Origin: Nitrosomonadales bacterium
GTDB taxonomy: Bacteria > Pseudomonadota > Gammaproteobacteria > Burkholderiales > SG8-41
DNA length: 15,817 nt
Direction of reading: 5' to 3'
Assembly: GCA_009885185.1 (NCBI GenBank)
Contig: VFLF01000053.1
Coordinates: 1 to 15,817 of the forward strand
Shown piece by piece: positions 1-8,184 of this stretch (positions are counted from its first letter, which is position 1; each line of letters begins with the position of its first letter). A program made the translations under genes and the position numbers. Below the pieces are notes generated by a model, which saw only the letters and a list, made by a program, of their open reading frames with translations, was not told the DNA's origin and made no database searches.

Positions 1-611
1 ACCGTGTCCAGCCGGATACTGACACGACCGGGGCCGCTGGGCATCGCCTGCATGGCGTTGGTGGCCAGGTTGATGAGAGCCTGTTGAATTTGCGTGGTAT
101 CCGCCAGCAGGGGTGGCACATCGGTCGCGCAGTACATCTCCAGACTCAGGCGTGCCGGCAAGGTGGCACGCAGCAGGTTCGCGGTTTGTTCCAAAACCGG
201 GGGCAGGTTGATCAACGTGCGCGTAGTGGGCTGGCGGCGGCTGAAGGCGAGGATCTGCCGCACCAGATCTCGCGCGCGCATGCCGGCCATTTTAATCTGC
301 TCCAGGCTCACCAGCGCATCCGGTACGTCACGCGCGTCCTGCTGCGCCAGTTCGGTGTTGCCGAGGATGATGGCGATGATGTTATTGAAGTCGTGCGCAA
401 TGCCGCCGGCGAGGGTGCCGATCGCCTCCATCTTCTGCGATTCGCGCAGTTGCGCTTCGAGCGAGATGCGTGCCGCCTCGGCTTGCTTGCGCTCGGTGAT
501 GTCCTCGACTATGCGGATGAAATACAGCGGCTTGCCGGCCGCATCGCGCACCAGTGATACGGTGCGTGCGAACCAGACCGATGATCCGTCCTTGCGGACG
601 TATAAGCGTTC
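1..611 (-). pseudogene. C-terminal half of interrupted sensor histidine kinase (HisKA plus start of HATPase), cut by window edge
   Basis: This is the same reading frame as the kinase at 612-3488, continuing without any frameshift beyond its TAG stop. It first completes the fifth PAS domain (YVRKDGSSVWFARTVSL, then EDITERK), then encodes the dimerisation and phosphoacceptor box GGIAHDFNNI, with the histidine codon at 393-395, and later a sequence resembling the ATPase N box (QALINLATNAMQAM). Such kinases autophosphorylate on that histidine and pass the phosphate to a response regulator. The open frame runs off the left edge before the G boxes. No convincing independent start with a ribosome binding site is visible: the first in-frame candidates are a GTG at 549-551 and the ATG in the KMEAIG segment. 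It is therefore probably not expressed separately unless the stop is read through or there is reinitiation. A sequencing error at the stop is an equally simple explanation. Confidence 0.8.
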
Positions 612-3488
612 CTATGAAAACGAGCCGATGTCGCCACGCAGCATCTTGTCCCGGTACTTGCCCCGACCCGCCCCTTCGTGGTCGGGATGCAGAATGTCCG
701 TGGTTGTCAGCTGCAGCAACTCAACTTCCGTATAGCCGAGCAAGTCACACAGCTTGCGGTTGACGTGCAGGATGCGGTCGGTGTTACTGTCGGTGTGTAG
801 GATGCCGACCGGCGCGTTGTCAAAGGTCGCGCGATAGCGCTCGGCAACCTCTTTGCGCTCGGTAATGTCTTCCGACACGCCCACGAAGTACAGCGGATCG
901 CCCTGTTCGTTGCGCGCGAGGGAAAGTGTGCGCACTGCCCAGAATACGCTGCCGTCCTTGCGTACAAAGCGCCGCTCGCCGGTCACGCTGTCAATTTTCC
1001 CGCTCAACAGATCCTGGCGCTGCGCATCGGTCGCCGCAGCGTCTTCAGGATAGCCGATGTCGTGGGCGGACATGCCTTGCAACTCTTGCCGCGAGTACCC
1101 CGTCATTTCGGCGAACTTGCGATTTACCGCCATAAAACGGCGGTCAAGATCAGCCAGCACCATTCCCACTTCAGCTTGCTCAAAGGTGATGCGAAAGCGT
1201 GCCTCGCTTTCTTTTGCCGCGGCCTGCGCCTGCTTGAGCGCGGTAATATCCTGCAGAATGACGGATGCGCCGGTGATTTTTCCGGCACCGTCTCTGATCG
1301 GAGAAATGCTGGACCAGACATCGATCACCCGGCCATCCCGGGTAATGCGATCGGACTGATGCGCAATCACCTCGCCGCGCAGTAGACGGGCATTGTTTTC
1401 AAGCAGTTCGGGGGGGCGGGTTGGCGACACGGTGGAAGCGATGTGTTTTCCGATGACCTCCACGGCAGTGCGGCCAAACATTTTTTCCGCGCCGGCGTTC
1501 CACGACAGTATCGTTCCGTCAAGCGTGCGGCTGTAGATGGCATCGTTCGAGTGCTCGATGATCGCCGCCAGCCGGGCACGCTCGGCTTCGACCCGCTTGC
1601 GCTCGGTGATATCACGGAAAATAAGCGCGACGGCGATGCTGGTTCCTGACGTATCGCGGATCGGAGCGGCATTGATGGCCACATCGATCAGGCGCCCGTC
1701 CTTGGCGAGCCTGGCCGATTCGTACGTGCGCGCACGAAAGCCGGATCCCGCCTCTTGGCCTATTCTCAATTCGCTGTGCAGCTCCGGCGGCACAATCGCA
1801 TTGATATGGCGTCCGATCATCTCCGCGGCGCTATAGCCGAACAGCGCTTCGGCGCCGCGATTCCAGGTGATTACCGTGCCCTCGAGATCGCGACTGAGGA
1901 TGGCATCGGTCGAGGCATCGACGATAGCCGCAAGACGGGTGTGCTCGGCTTCGATTTGCTTGCGCTGGGTGATGTCGATCACATTGCCGATTAACCCCGC
2001 AACACTGCCGTCAGCGTGCGTGAAAGTCGCCTTGTAGTGGATGGCGTCACGGCGCCGCCCGTCGGGCAGCGCGGCGGACGATTCGTAGGTCTGGGTTCCC
2101 GGGTGATCCCACAGTTCCTGATCCTTTTTTTCCCTGAAATCCGCGAGTTCAGGATTGTCGGGGTAGAGTTCGCGCACGGTTTTACCGACGAGTGCATCCC
2201 TGCTCACGCCAAAATATTTTTCCCACGCCCGGTTGACGCCCATATAGCGTCCATCCGTGCCCTTGTAGAACACCGGGTTCGGCAACACTTCGATGAGTTC
2301 CTGCGTCATGCGCTGCGCCGCGGCGAGGCGGGCCTCGCTATGGCGCAGGTCGTCGGTGATGTTTGCGGCAAGCGCCACGGCGCGCTCGCGTGTGGCCGCA
2401 AGCGATCGTATGAGCCCGTACAACAGAAAACTAATGACGGCCCCGCCGCAGAACACCAGCCATGGCAACCAGCGGTCGAAGGCGGGAATAAACGTCTGGC
2501 GCGCGCTGAAATAAACATTCCATCGGCGTCCGCCCACCGTCAAGTCCAGTTCGCTTGTCATGCCCGCGGGCTGGCCAACCGGCAATGAAGAAGAGGAGGC
2601 CGTCTTAAGCAGACGGTTGCTGTCGAACATCAGATTCCCCGCCGAGGGTGGCGGCGACGCAGTGGTGGCATCCTGGAATCCGGCGTCGTGAATGCGGACA
2701 TGCAAATTTTGCAGGAAGGGTTCGCTCAATATCCCGCGCATCAGGTCGATCACCACAAACGACGCACTGACCATGCCGGTGAACGCGTCGCGGCGTTGTG
2801 CCACGGTAGCCAGCGGCGCACCCTTGCGATAGAGCGGCAAACGCACCGCGAATCCCGGGTGCCGGCTCGGATCGAGTGCCAGCGCGATGCTGCCGGATGC
2901 CATGATCTGACCCGAATCCCGTATCCGCTCAAGCGACGCAAGCCGCACTGCGTCGCCGCCAAGATCAAGACCGAGCGCCGCTTCGTTCCCGGCCATGGGT
3001 TCGACATACTGCACGATGACATACTCCGCACGAACGCTAGGTGGCTTGACCGCGAAGTCCGGATAACCCGCGGGCGCCACGGTGGTGTCATTGCGCACCA
3101 TCGTTTCGAACGCTTTTAATTGCGCCGCGGTGACGTGTTGGCTGTAGTGTATGACCTGAATGCCGGGATAGCGGTGCGGCAGATCAAGGCCCGCGATATA
3201 GTGCTGGAATTCGTCCCGTTCGACCGAATGCGATGCCTCAAACAGCCCCTTGACGCCGTACAGCACGTCGGAATACGCCAGCAGACGCGATTGTATGGCA
3301 TCCCGCGCGTCAGAGGCCGCGTTTTCGAATTTTAGCCTGACCTCGCGTTGCGCCATGTTTGAGTACCAAACGGCAGCGGCGACGGACAGTATCAAGCCGA
3401 GCGCGAGAATCATGTGCGCCGACGCAGCACGGCTGACGAAGAGCGCTAATCCTGACGGCTTGCTTGAGCGGGGCAAAACTGAACTCAT
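612..3488 (-). CDS. CHASE and multi-PAS membrane sensor protein, truncated sensor histidine kinase
   Basis: The 958-residue product has a first membrane segment at about 24-44, an extracytoplasmic region of about 65-335 resembling CHASE domains (YPGIQVIHYSQHV, then a GLDLGGDA stretch), a second membrane segment at about 342-362, then PAS domains at about 395-510, 518-632, 640-752, 762-880 and 885 onwards. The first four end in PAC-type motifs (DITQRK, DITERK, DITALK, DITERK). PAS2 and PAS3 are clear duplicates (RLAAIVDASTDAI versus RLAAIIEHSNDAI). The frame ends at TAG 612-614 inside PAS5, where relatives continue as FS-x-E-R-x-YVRKDG, and downstream codons restore exactly that. Alone, this product can sense ligands but has no kinase domain. 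An AAGG lies about 5 bases before the ATG. The role is inferred as perception of a small-molecule or redox signal, with ligand unknown. Residue positions were counted by eye. Confidence 0.9.
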   Translation of the reverse strand: MSSVLPRSSKPSGLALFVSRAASAHMILALGLILSVAAAVWYSNMAQREVRLKFENAASDARDAIQSRLLAYSDVLYGVKGLFEASHSVERDEFQHYIAGLDLPHRYPGIQVIHYSQHVTAAQLKAFETMVRNDTTVAPAGYPDFAVKPPSVRAEYVIVQYVEPMAGNEAALGLDLGGDAVRLASLERIRDSGQIMASGSIALALDPSRHPGFAVRLPLYRKGAPLATVAQRRDAFTGMVSASFVVIDLMRGILSEPFLQNLHVRIHDAGFQDATTASPPPSAGNLMFDSNRLLKTASSSSLPVGQPAGMTSELDLTVGGRRWNVYFSARQTFIPAFDRWLPWLVFCGGAVISFLLYGLIRSLAATRERAVALAANITDDLRHSEARLAAAQRMTQELIEVLPNPVFYKGTDGRYMGVNRAWEKYFGVSRDALVGKTVRELYPDNPELADFREKKDQELWDHPGTQTYESSAALPDGRRRDAIHYKATFTHADGSVAGLIGNVIDITQRKQIEAEHTRLAAIVDASTDAILSRDLEGTVITWNRGAEALFGYSAAEMIGRHINAIVPPELHSELRIGQEAGSGFRARTYESARLAKDGRLIDVAINAAPIRDTSGTSIAVALIFRDITERKRVEAERARLAAIIEHSNDAIYSRTLDGTILSWNAGAEKMFGRTAVEVIGKHIASTVSPTRPPELLENNARLLRGEVIAHQSDRITRDGRVIDVWSSISPIRDGAGKITGASVILQDITALKQAQAAAKESEARFRITFEQAEVGMVLADLDRRFMAVNRKFAEMTGYSRQELQGMSAHDIGYPEDAAATDAQRQDLLSGKIDSVTGERRFVRKDGSVFWAVRTLSLARNEQGDPLYFVGVSEDITERKEVAERYRATFDNAPVGILHTDSNTDRILHVNRKLCDLLGYTEVELLQLTTTDILHPDHEGAGRGKYRDKMLRGDIGSFS

Positions 3489-3603
3489 CGACGCCTTGTA
3501 TAATTCTCAAACTGCCTGGGTGTTGGAGAGTATGGCTGTATGGGTGTGCCGGCATCGGACAGTCCCGATTTCCCGACACCGTGCAGCCGGCAGAAACACT
3601 GTC

Positions 3604-3630
3604 ATTATACTGAGTCGCCCGTTTACTCAA
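3604..3630 (-). promoter_or_regulatory. Candidate sigma70 promoter for the sensor kinase gene
   Basis: On the minus strand a perfect TATAAT (3609 to 3604) is preceded by TTGAGT (3630 to 3625) with a 15-base spacer, somewhat short. It lies about 115 bases upstream of the kinase ATG, in the 290-base divergent gap that also precedes the Bug gene at 3779. Nothing else in that gap (3489-3778) could be assigned: no convincing small gene or strong hairpin was seen, and a plus-strand TATAAT at 3499-3504 has no fitting -35 element. Sequence match only. Confidence 0.35.
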
Positions 3631-3778
3631 GCCGGGAAGATGCCGGGATTAGGCGGGTATACAGGGGTCAATTCGAACGATTCAGTCAGGGCCAGTTTGA
3701 GTGTGTGCCCGAGCGAACCGTCGTAGGGAGGGGCAGAAAATCACGCCGGACCTGCTTTCGAAGCCGGGACTGAACAGG

Positions 3779-4738
3779 ATGACACGGTCGGTACTGCTGC
3801 TGACGATGATCGGATGGTGCGCGGGCGTGAGCGCGGCGGCGCCGGGCTATCCGCACAGGCCCGTGCGCGTCATCGTGTCGGTGGCCGCGGGCGGCGGCAC
3901 CGACACCGTGGGCCGTTCGCTGGCGCAGAAGATGACCGAGCGCCTCGGCCAGCAATTTGTCATTGACAACCGGCCCGGCGGCGGCGGCAGTATCGCGGTG
4001 GAGCTCACCGCGCGCGCGAATCCCGATGGTCACACACTGCTGTTCTCATCGAGCACGTTTGTCACCAACCAATTGCTCTACAAGGTCGGCTACGACGCGC
4101 TGCGTGATCTGGCGCCGGTGAGTCTGGCGAGTGAAAACCCGTACGTATTCGCCGTCAATGCCGGCGTGCCCGCCAAAACGATGCCCGCGTTCATTGCGCT
4201 TGCCAAGGCCAAGCCGCGCGGCTTTAACTACGCTTCGTCCGGTAAGGGCAGCCTGTTGCATCTGACGGCGGAGCTGGTGAGTGCCGCCGCCGGAATCGAG
4301 ATGGTGCATATCCCGTACAAAGGCATGGCGCTGGCGTTCCCCGACATTATTTCGGGGCAGGTGCATGTGGCGATATCGAGCGCGCTGACTATGCTGCCGC
4401 ACCTGCGCGGCGGGCGCGTGCATGCGCTGGGCGTTACCAGCCGCAAGCGCATGCCCGCGCTGCCGGAGGTGCCCACCATTGAAGAAGCCGGCTATGCCGG
4501 CTTCGAGGTGACGCAGTGGTACGGCATGATGGCCCCGGCGCAAACGCCGCGCGCGCTACGGCTGACGCTGCAACAGGAGATGGCGCGCGCCCTGCAACTG
4601 CCCGATGTGCGCGCACGTCTCACTGCCGAGGGCGCGGAGCCGGTGGGCAACACGCCCGACGAATTCGCCGCGCGGCTCAAGGACGAATTTGCCAAGTGGG
4701 CGAAGACGATCAAGACCGCCGGGATACGCGTCGATTAG
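3779..4738 (+). CDS. Bug/TctC-family periplasmic solute-binding protein
   Basis: The product is a 319-residue secreted receptor of the tripartite tricarboxylate transporter (TTT) family. Such proteins bind carboxylates or related small organic molecules in the periplasm and hand them to a TctA/TctB membrane pair, or act as sensors. The chosen ATG gives a normal signal peptide (MTRSVLLLTMIGWCAGVSAA, cleavage near SAA-AP). The frame is open further upstream to 3701, but that would add a charged 26-residue leader before the signal peptide. Family hallmarks follow: YPHRPVRVIVSVAAGGGTD, TVGRSLAQ, the VIDNRPGGGGSIA motif, ANPDGHTLL, VPTIEEAG near residue 230, and a terminal KWAKTIKTAGI helix. Length is typical. 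No TctA or TctB gene lies nearby, so it is an orphan receptor. It converges on the DUF1993 gene with only 22 bases between them and no clear terminator there. Ligand unknown. Confidence 0.93.
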   Translation: MTRSVLLLTMIGWCAGVSAAAPGYPHRPVRVIVSVAAGGGTDTVGRSLAQKMTERLGQQFVIDNRPGGGGSIAVELTARANPDGHTLLFSSSTFVTNQLLYKVGYDALRDLAPVSLASENPYVFAVNAGVPAKTMPAFIALAKAKPRGFNYASSGKGSLLHLTAELVSAAAGIEMVHIPYKGMALAFPDIISGQVHVAISSALTMLPHLRGGRVHALGVTSRKRMPALPEVPTIEEAGYAGFEVTQWYGMMAPAQTPRALRLTLQQEMARALQLPDVRARLTAEGAEPVGNTPDEFAARLKDEFAKWAKTIKTAGIRVD

Positions 4739-4760
4739 CGCGGATTATCGCGAACAGACG

Positions 4761-5270
4761 TTACTGCACTTTCCCCAGGAAATCCATCTTGCCGATTTCC
4801 ACGCCGCCGTGGCGCAGCAGGTTGTACGCCGTGGCGACATGGAAATAAAAATTCGGCAGCACCCACGAATTCAGATAATCGAGGCCCTTGAAGTTGAAGG
4901 TGTTGCTGCCGGCGGTCAGGGTAATCGCTTTGTCTTCACTGCCGTCGATTTGCGCGGGGGTGAGCGTTTGCAGAAAATCAATGGCCTTGCGCAGGCGCGC
5001 CTTGAGTTCGGGCAGGGTTTTTTCGTTGTCTTCAAACTTCGGAATGTCGATGCCGGCCAGCCGCGCGCCGGCGCCTTTGGACATATCGGTGGCAATGCGG
5101 ATCTGCCGCTCAAAGGTAAACATATCGGGGAACAGGCGCGCTTCGACGAATGCGGCATCATCGATCTTGCGCGCGGCGGCGTGGGCGATGGCTTTGTCGA
5201 GGATGGCTTCGAGGTTGCCCAGTGATTTCATCATCGGCGGAATCGAAGCGTTGTACATGGAAATGTTCAT
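4761..5270 (-). CDS. DUF1993 family protein
   Basis: The 169-residue product matches the DUF1993 family throughout: N-terminal MNISMYNASIPPMMKSLGNL, the central ARLFPDMFTFERQI segment, KGAGARLAGI, the LTPAQIDGSEDKAI stretch, and the C-terminal LPNFYFHVATAYNLLRHGGV segment. Members are small helical cytoplasmic proteins, without an experimentally settled function that I know of. The helical build and a histidine-bearing C-terminal helix resemble DinB-like bundles, but that link is an inference. The start is supported by AGGA five bases upstream of the ATG. It is a single gene, convergent with the Bug gene and divergent from the acyl-CoA dehydrogenase pair across a 150-base intergenic region. 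Confidence 0.88.
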   Translation of the reverse strand: MNISMYNASIPPMMKSLGNLEAILDKAIAHAAARKIDDAAFVEARLFPDMFTFERQIRIATDMSKGAGARLAGIDIPKFEDNEKTLPELKARLRKAIDFLQTLTPAQIDGSEDKAITLTAGSNTFNFKGLDYLNSWVLPNFYFHVATAYNLLRHGGVEIGKMDFLGKVQ

Positions 5271-5321
5271 GGTGATCCTGTGAGGTGGTTATGCTTCGCG
5301 GTGTCGCGGTTGAGCGGCGCA

Positions 5322-5327
5322 ATTATA
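5322..5327 (-). promoter_or_regulatory. Candidate -10 element for the DUF1993 gene
   Basis: The minus strand reads a perfect TATAAT here, about 52 bases upstream of the DUF1993 start. No good -35 element is present at the usual distance (TGGGAG at 17 bases), so recognition may need an activator or another sigma factor. Assignment rests on one hexamer in an AT-rich gap. Confidence 0.3.
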
Positions 5328-5374
5328 TTCGTTACAGTGTGACTCTCCCATGATGTCAGGCCCCAGAGGGGGAA

Positions 5375-5404
5375 TTGACGTAACTATTTGTTTTTATTTA
5401 ATAT
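5375..5404 (+). promoter_or_regulatory. Candidate promoter for the acyl-CoA dehydrogenase pair
   Basis: TTGACG (5375-5380) is followed after 18 bases by TAATAT (5399-5404), inside a markedly AT-rich stretch of otherwise GC-rich DNA directly before the first dehydrogenase gene. The predicted transcript would have a leader of only about ten bases, just enough for the GGGG Shine-Dalgarno-like run at 5412-5415. A small CCCC-AGA-GGGG palindrome just upstream (about 5361-5371) could bind a regulator, but this is speculative. Confidence 0.4.
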
Positions 5405-5420
5405 TTTATTCGGGGCTTAT

Positions 5421-6575
5421 ATGTCTCAGCAGGATTTCAGCGAACACCGCGTGATGCTGTCGAACAGTGTCACCGACTTTGCGCGCGGTATGGATCTCGC
5501 GCGCGTGCGCAAGTTGCGCGAGAGCCAAGGCCATGGCGAATGCGACCGCGCGGCATGGAAGCGGATGGCGGAACTCGGCTGGCTGGGTGTGCTGGTGCCC
5601 GAGCAATATGGCGGCATGGGCATGAAGCTTGCCGACATGGCCATCGTCGCGCAGGGCCTTGCGCGCGCACTGGTGCCGGAGCCGCTGACCGCGGTTGCCG
5701 TGATGGCGGCGCGCGTGCTTGCCGACAGCAGCAATCATGCGTTAAAACAAGAGCTGCTCGAAGGCCTGGTGTCGGGCGACGTGCTGCCCGCCGTGGCGTG
5801 GCAGGAGGAAGCCGGCACGCTGGACGCCGGCAACATCAAAGCACAAGCCACGCCGTTCGAGGGCGGATTTCGCGTGAACGGTGGCAAACGGTTCATTGTC
5901 GGCGCGACAGTTGCCGACGGCTATATCGTTTCCGCCAATTCAGCGGCAGGGATGCAACTGCTATGGGTGCCGCGCGACGCGGCGGGCGCGGTCCTCGCGT
6001 TCGATACGCTGGCTGATGGCCGGCAATCGGGCACGCTGACCTTATCCGACGTGAGCGTTCCGAAAGTGAACATCATTAACACGGGTGCCGCGGCAGCCGA
6101 ATCACTGGCGCGTGCCATCGATCACACTGCGACGATTGCCAGCGCGGAGTTGTGCGGCATCATGACACGCTCGCTCGAAATCACCCTTGAGTATCTGAAA
6201 ATCCGCGTGCAGTTCGGCAAGCCCATTGGCAGCTTTCAGGTGCTGCAACACCGTGCGGTTGATTTGTATATTCAGCAGGAACTCTCCAGCGCGGTACTCG
6301 CCGATTGCCTCGCCGTGCTTGACGGCGAACCTGAGGCCAAAACACGCGCCGCTGCCGCCAGCCGCGTCAAGGCGCGCTGCACCGATGCCGCGCTGTTGAT
6401 TACGCGCCAGGCGATTCAGATGCACGGCGCGATTGGTTTCACCGAAGATTGCGACGTGGGCCTTTACGTCAAGCGCGCGATGACGCTGGCCGCGTGGCTC
6501 GGCAACGGCACGGCGCACCGGCGGCGCTACGCTCGAACTGAAATACTCACCGTAACAACGGGAGTCGCGGCATGA
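5421..6575 (+). CDS. Acyl-CoA dehydrogenase family protein, probable non-catalytic partner subunit
   Basis: The 384-residue product is a flavin-dependent acyl-CoA dehydrogenase fold: helical N-terminus (ELGWLGVLVPEQYGGMG, residues 51-67), a middle beta domain (GKRFIVGATVADGYIV), and a C-terminal helical domain with the FAD-contacting IRVQFGKPIGSFQ stretch at 261-273 and QMHGAIGF at 333-340. Both usual places for the catalytic base lack glutamate: the helix-G position aligns with about T236 (DHTATIA) and the C-terminal YEGT-like position is WLGNGT. It overlaps the next dehydrogenase gene by four bases (ATGA), so the two are translationally coupled and probably form a heteromer like the mycobacterial ChsE-type FadE pairs. 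The frame extends upstream to 5388, but the ATG at 5421 has the GGGG run six bases before it and a normal N-terminus. Substrate unknown. Confidence 0.9.
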   Translation: MSQQDFSEHRVMLSNSVTDFARGMDLARVRKLRESQGHGECDRAAWKRMAELGWLGVLVPEQYGGMGMKLADMAIVAQGLARALVPEPLTAVAVMAARVLADSSNHALKQELLEGLVSGDVLPAVAWQEEAGTLDAGNIKAQATPFEGGFRVNGGKRFIVGATVADGYIVSANSAAGMQLLWVPRDAAGAVLAFDTLADGRQSGTLTLSDVSVPKVNIINTGAAAAESLARAIDHTATIASAELCGIMTRSLEITLEYLKIRVQFGKPIGSFQVLQHRAVDLYIQQELSSAVLADCLAVLDGEPEAKTRAAAASRVKARCTDAALLITRQAIQMHGAIGFTEDCDVGLYVKRAMTLAAWLGNGTAHRRRYARTEILTVTTGVAA

Positions 6576-7720
6576 ACCCCTTCAACGCCATGACTGACGA
6601 GGCTTTTCGCGCCGAGGCGCGCGCGTTTTTCGAAAACGACTATCCGGCGGAACTGCGTTTCATGCCGCGTCGCCTGACCTGGGAGGAGAGCAAGCCGTGG
6701 TGGCTGACGCTCTCTAAAAAAGGCTGGCTCGCGCCGAATTGGCCGGTGGAGCACGGCGGCATGGGGCTGGACCCCGCCAAGCTGATTATCTACTGGGAAG
6801 AAACCGAACGCGCCGGCATCGGCCGCATGCCCGATCAGGGTGTGACCATGGTGGGGCCGACACTGATACGCTTCGGCAACGACGCGCAGCGCGCGCAGTA
6901 CCTGCCGAAGATACTCGCCGGTGACAACGTGTGGTGCCAGGGCTACTCGGAGCCGAACGCGGGCAGTGATCTGGCCAGCCTGCGCACCGAGGCCGTGCTC
7001 GATGGCGACGAATACGTCATCAACGGCAGCAAAATCTGGACCTCGATGGCGCATCACGCCACGCACATTTACGTGCTGGTGCGCACCGACAAAAACGTCA
7101 AGCAGCAGCGCGGCATCAGTTTTTTGCTGGTGGACATGAAAACGCCGGGCATAACGCTGCGCACGATTCGCAATATCGCGGGCAGCGAGGAATTCTGCCA
7201 GGTGTTTTTCGACAACGTGCGCACGCACAAAGACAACCTCGTCGGCAAACTGAACGAAGGTTGGACCATCGCCAAGGGCCTGCTCACCTTCGAGCGCCTC
7301 AACATCGGCAGCCCGCGTCGCCCCTTGCAGGCGTTCGAGCAACTCGACCCGCTGGCGCGCGCGCAGGGCTTGTTTAACGATCAGGGTTTCGTCGATCGCT
7401 ATACACAATTGAAAATGGATTTGAACGATCTGGGTTCGCTCTACCAGCGCTACGTCGATAAAGCGCGGCGCGGCGAAGCGCTCGGACCGGATATCTCCAT
7501 GCTCAAGGTGTTCGCCATGGACACCTATCAAAAACTCGCCGAGTTGCTGCTGGAAGCGGGCGCCGAGTACGGCGCGTTTGCCGATGAGGTAACGCTCGGC
7601 GGCGAGAAAGTGGATTTGATGTCACAGTTCTACACCTCGCGCCCTGGCACCATCTACGGCGGCTCGAACGAGATTCAGCGCAATATTTTGTCGAAATACG
7701 TGTTGCAATTGCCCTCGTAA
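6572..7720 (+). CDS. Acyl-CoA dehydrogenase family protein, probable catalytic subunit of a heteromeric enzyme
   Basis: The 382-residue product introduces an alpha-beta double bond into an acyl-CoA thioester, passing electrons to FAD and then to electron-transferring flavoprotein. Visible motifs are [15 protein letters not shown] (51-65), the acyl-CoA dehydrogenase signature [13 protein letters not shown] (123-135), NGSKIWTS (151-158) and [11 protein letters not shown] (361-371). The C-terminal YEGT-type glutamate is glycine, but E241 in [10 protein letters not shown] sits at the helix-G position used as catalytic base in isovaleryl-CoA dehydrogenase and FadE26-type subunits. The R-x-QFG cofactor stretch is missing after it, complementing the preceding gene product, which has that stretch but no base. 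GGGAG lies seven bases before the ATG, and the start overlaps the upstream stop as ATGA. The family assignment is firm; substrate (branched, long-chain or steroid/terpenoid side chain) is unknown. Confidence 0.92.
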   Translation: MNPFNAMTDEAFRAEARAFFENDYPAELRFMPRRLTWEESKPWWLTLSKKGWLAPNWPVEHGGMGLDPAKLIIYWEETERAGIGRMPDQGVTMVGPTLIRFGNDAQRAQYLPKILAGDNVWCQGYSEPNAGSDLASLRTEAVLDGDEYVINGSKIWTSMAHHATHIYVLVRTDKNVKQQRGISFLLVDMKTPGITLRTIRNIAGSEEFCQVFFDNVRTHKDNLVGKLNEGWTIAKGLLTFERLNIGSPRRPLQAFEQLDPLARAQGLFNDQGFVDRYTQLKMDLNDLGSLYQRYVDKARRGEALGPDISMLKVFAMDTYQKLAELLLEAGAEYGAFADEVTLGGEKVDLMSQFYTSRPGTIYGGSNEIQRNILSKYVLQLPS

Positions 7721-7725
7721 CCACT

Positions 7726-7750
7726 CCCTCCCTTGCGAAGCGGGGGAGGG
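7726..7750 (+). repeat. REP-like GC-rich hairpin, possible terminator after the dehydrogenase pair
   Basis: CCCTCCCTTGC pairs with GCGGGGGAGGG around a GAA loop, giving an 11-bp stem counting two G-T pairs. The CCCTCCC...GGGAGGGTTGGGG pattern resembles short intergenic palindromic repeats common in proteobacterial genomes. It starts six bases after the dehydrogenase stop codon. There is no T run directly after it, so it would be an imperfect intrinsic terminator or an mRNA 3'-end stabiliser. Confidence 0.7.
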
Positions 7751-7762
7751 TTGGGGAGGGGG
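7742..7762 (+). other. Potential G-quadruplex upstream of ridA
   Basis: Four guanine runs (5, 3, 4 and 5 long) are separated by loops of only 1, 2 and 1 bases, which fits the canonical four-tract quadruplex pattern with very short loops. It shares its first runs with the right arm of the preceding hairpin, so the two structures would compete. It lies 38 bases before the ridA start, in the sense strand and thus in any readthrough mRNA. Formation in vivo is inference. Confidence 0.55.
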
Positions 7763-7800
7763 CGACGCCGCGCAAAAATTTACAGAAAATAGAATCCATC

Positions 7801-8184
7801 ATGCCCAGAAAAATCATCCACACTGACCACGCCCCCAAAGCCATCGGAACCTACTCGCAAGCCGTGCGTGTAGACAACACGGTTTACTGCTCCGGCCAGA
7901 TCGGTCTCGACCCCAAAACCATGCAGATGGTTGACGGCATCGACGCGCAGATACGCCGCGTATTTGACAACCTCAAAGCCGTCGCCGAAGCCGCGGGAGG
8001 CAGCCTGAATGACGCCGTGCGCTTCACTGTTTACCTCACCGATCTCAAGCACTTCGCCAAGGTGAACGAGATCATGGCGACGTATCTCACCGAACCCTAC
8101 CCCGCACGCGCGGCAGTGGGCGTGGCGAGCCTGCCGCGCGACGCGCTGGTGGAGATTGATGCCATTCTTGTGCTGCAGGATTGA
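7801..8184 (+). CDS. ridA: RidA family enamine/imine deaminase
   Basis: The 127-residue product is a RidA (YjgF/YER057c/UK114) trimeric protein that hydrolyses reactive enamine/imine intermediates released by pyridoxal-phosphate enzymes, protecting them from 2-aminoacrylate damage. Diagnostic features are GTYSQAV (16-22), YCSGQIGLD (29-37), [14 protein letters not shown] (56-69), and the C-terminal signature [23 protein letters not shown] with the carboxylate-binding R103 and catalytic-region E118. Older annotation calls such proteins endoribonuclease L-PSP. Length is typical. No strong Shine-Dalgarno precedes the ATG, which follows an A-rich stretch, and the REP-like hairpin and G-quadruplex lie just upstream. 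Its TGA stop falls inside the first unit of the heptamer repeat that precedes recG. Confidence 0.96.
   Translation: MPRKIIHTDHAPKAIGTYSQAVRVDNTVYCSGQIGLDPKTMQMVDGIDAQIRRVFDNLKAVAEAAGGSLNDAVRFTVYLTDLKHFAKVNEIMATYLTEPYPARAAVGVASLPRDALVEIDAILVLQD

Noticed and set aside
16..2588. Several plus-strand open frames across the kinase region
   Set aside because: The minus strand encodes continuous CHASE, PAS and HisKA sequence here; the plus-strand frames show no domain.
3701..3778. Upstream ATG for the first Bug gene
   Set aside because: It would put 26 charged residues before a normal signal peptide.
4739..4760. Bidirectional terminator between the convergent bug and DUF1993 genes
   Set aside because: Only a weak CGCG-type pairing is visible in 22 bases, with no T run.
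6527..7531. Long open frame on the minus strand opposite the second dehydrogenase gene (334 codons)
   Set aside because: It lies fully antisense to a gene with unmistakable acyl-CoA dehydrogenase motifs, and its composition (rich in H, R, A, V, Q) is typical of reverse-frame shadows in GC-rich DNA.
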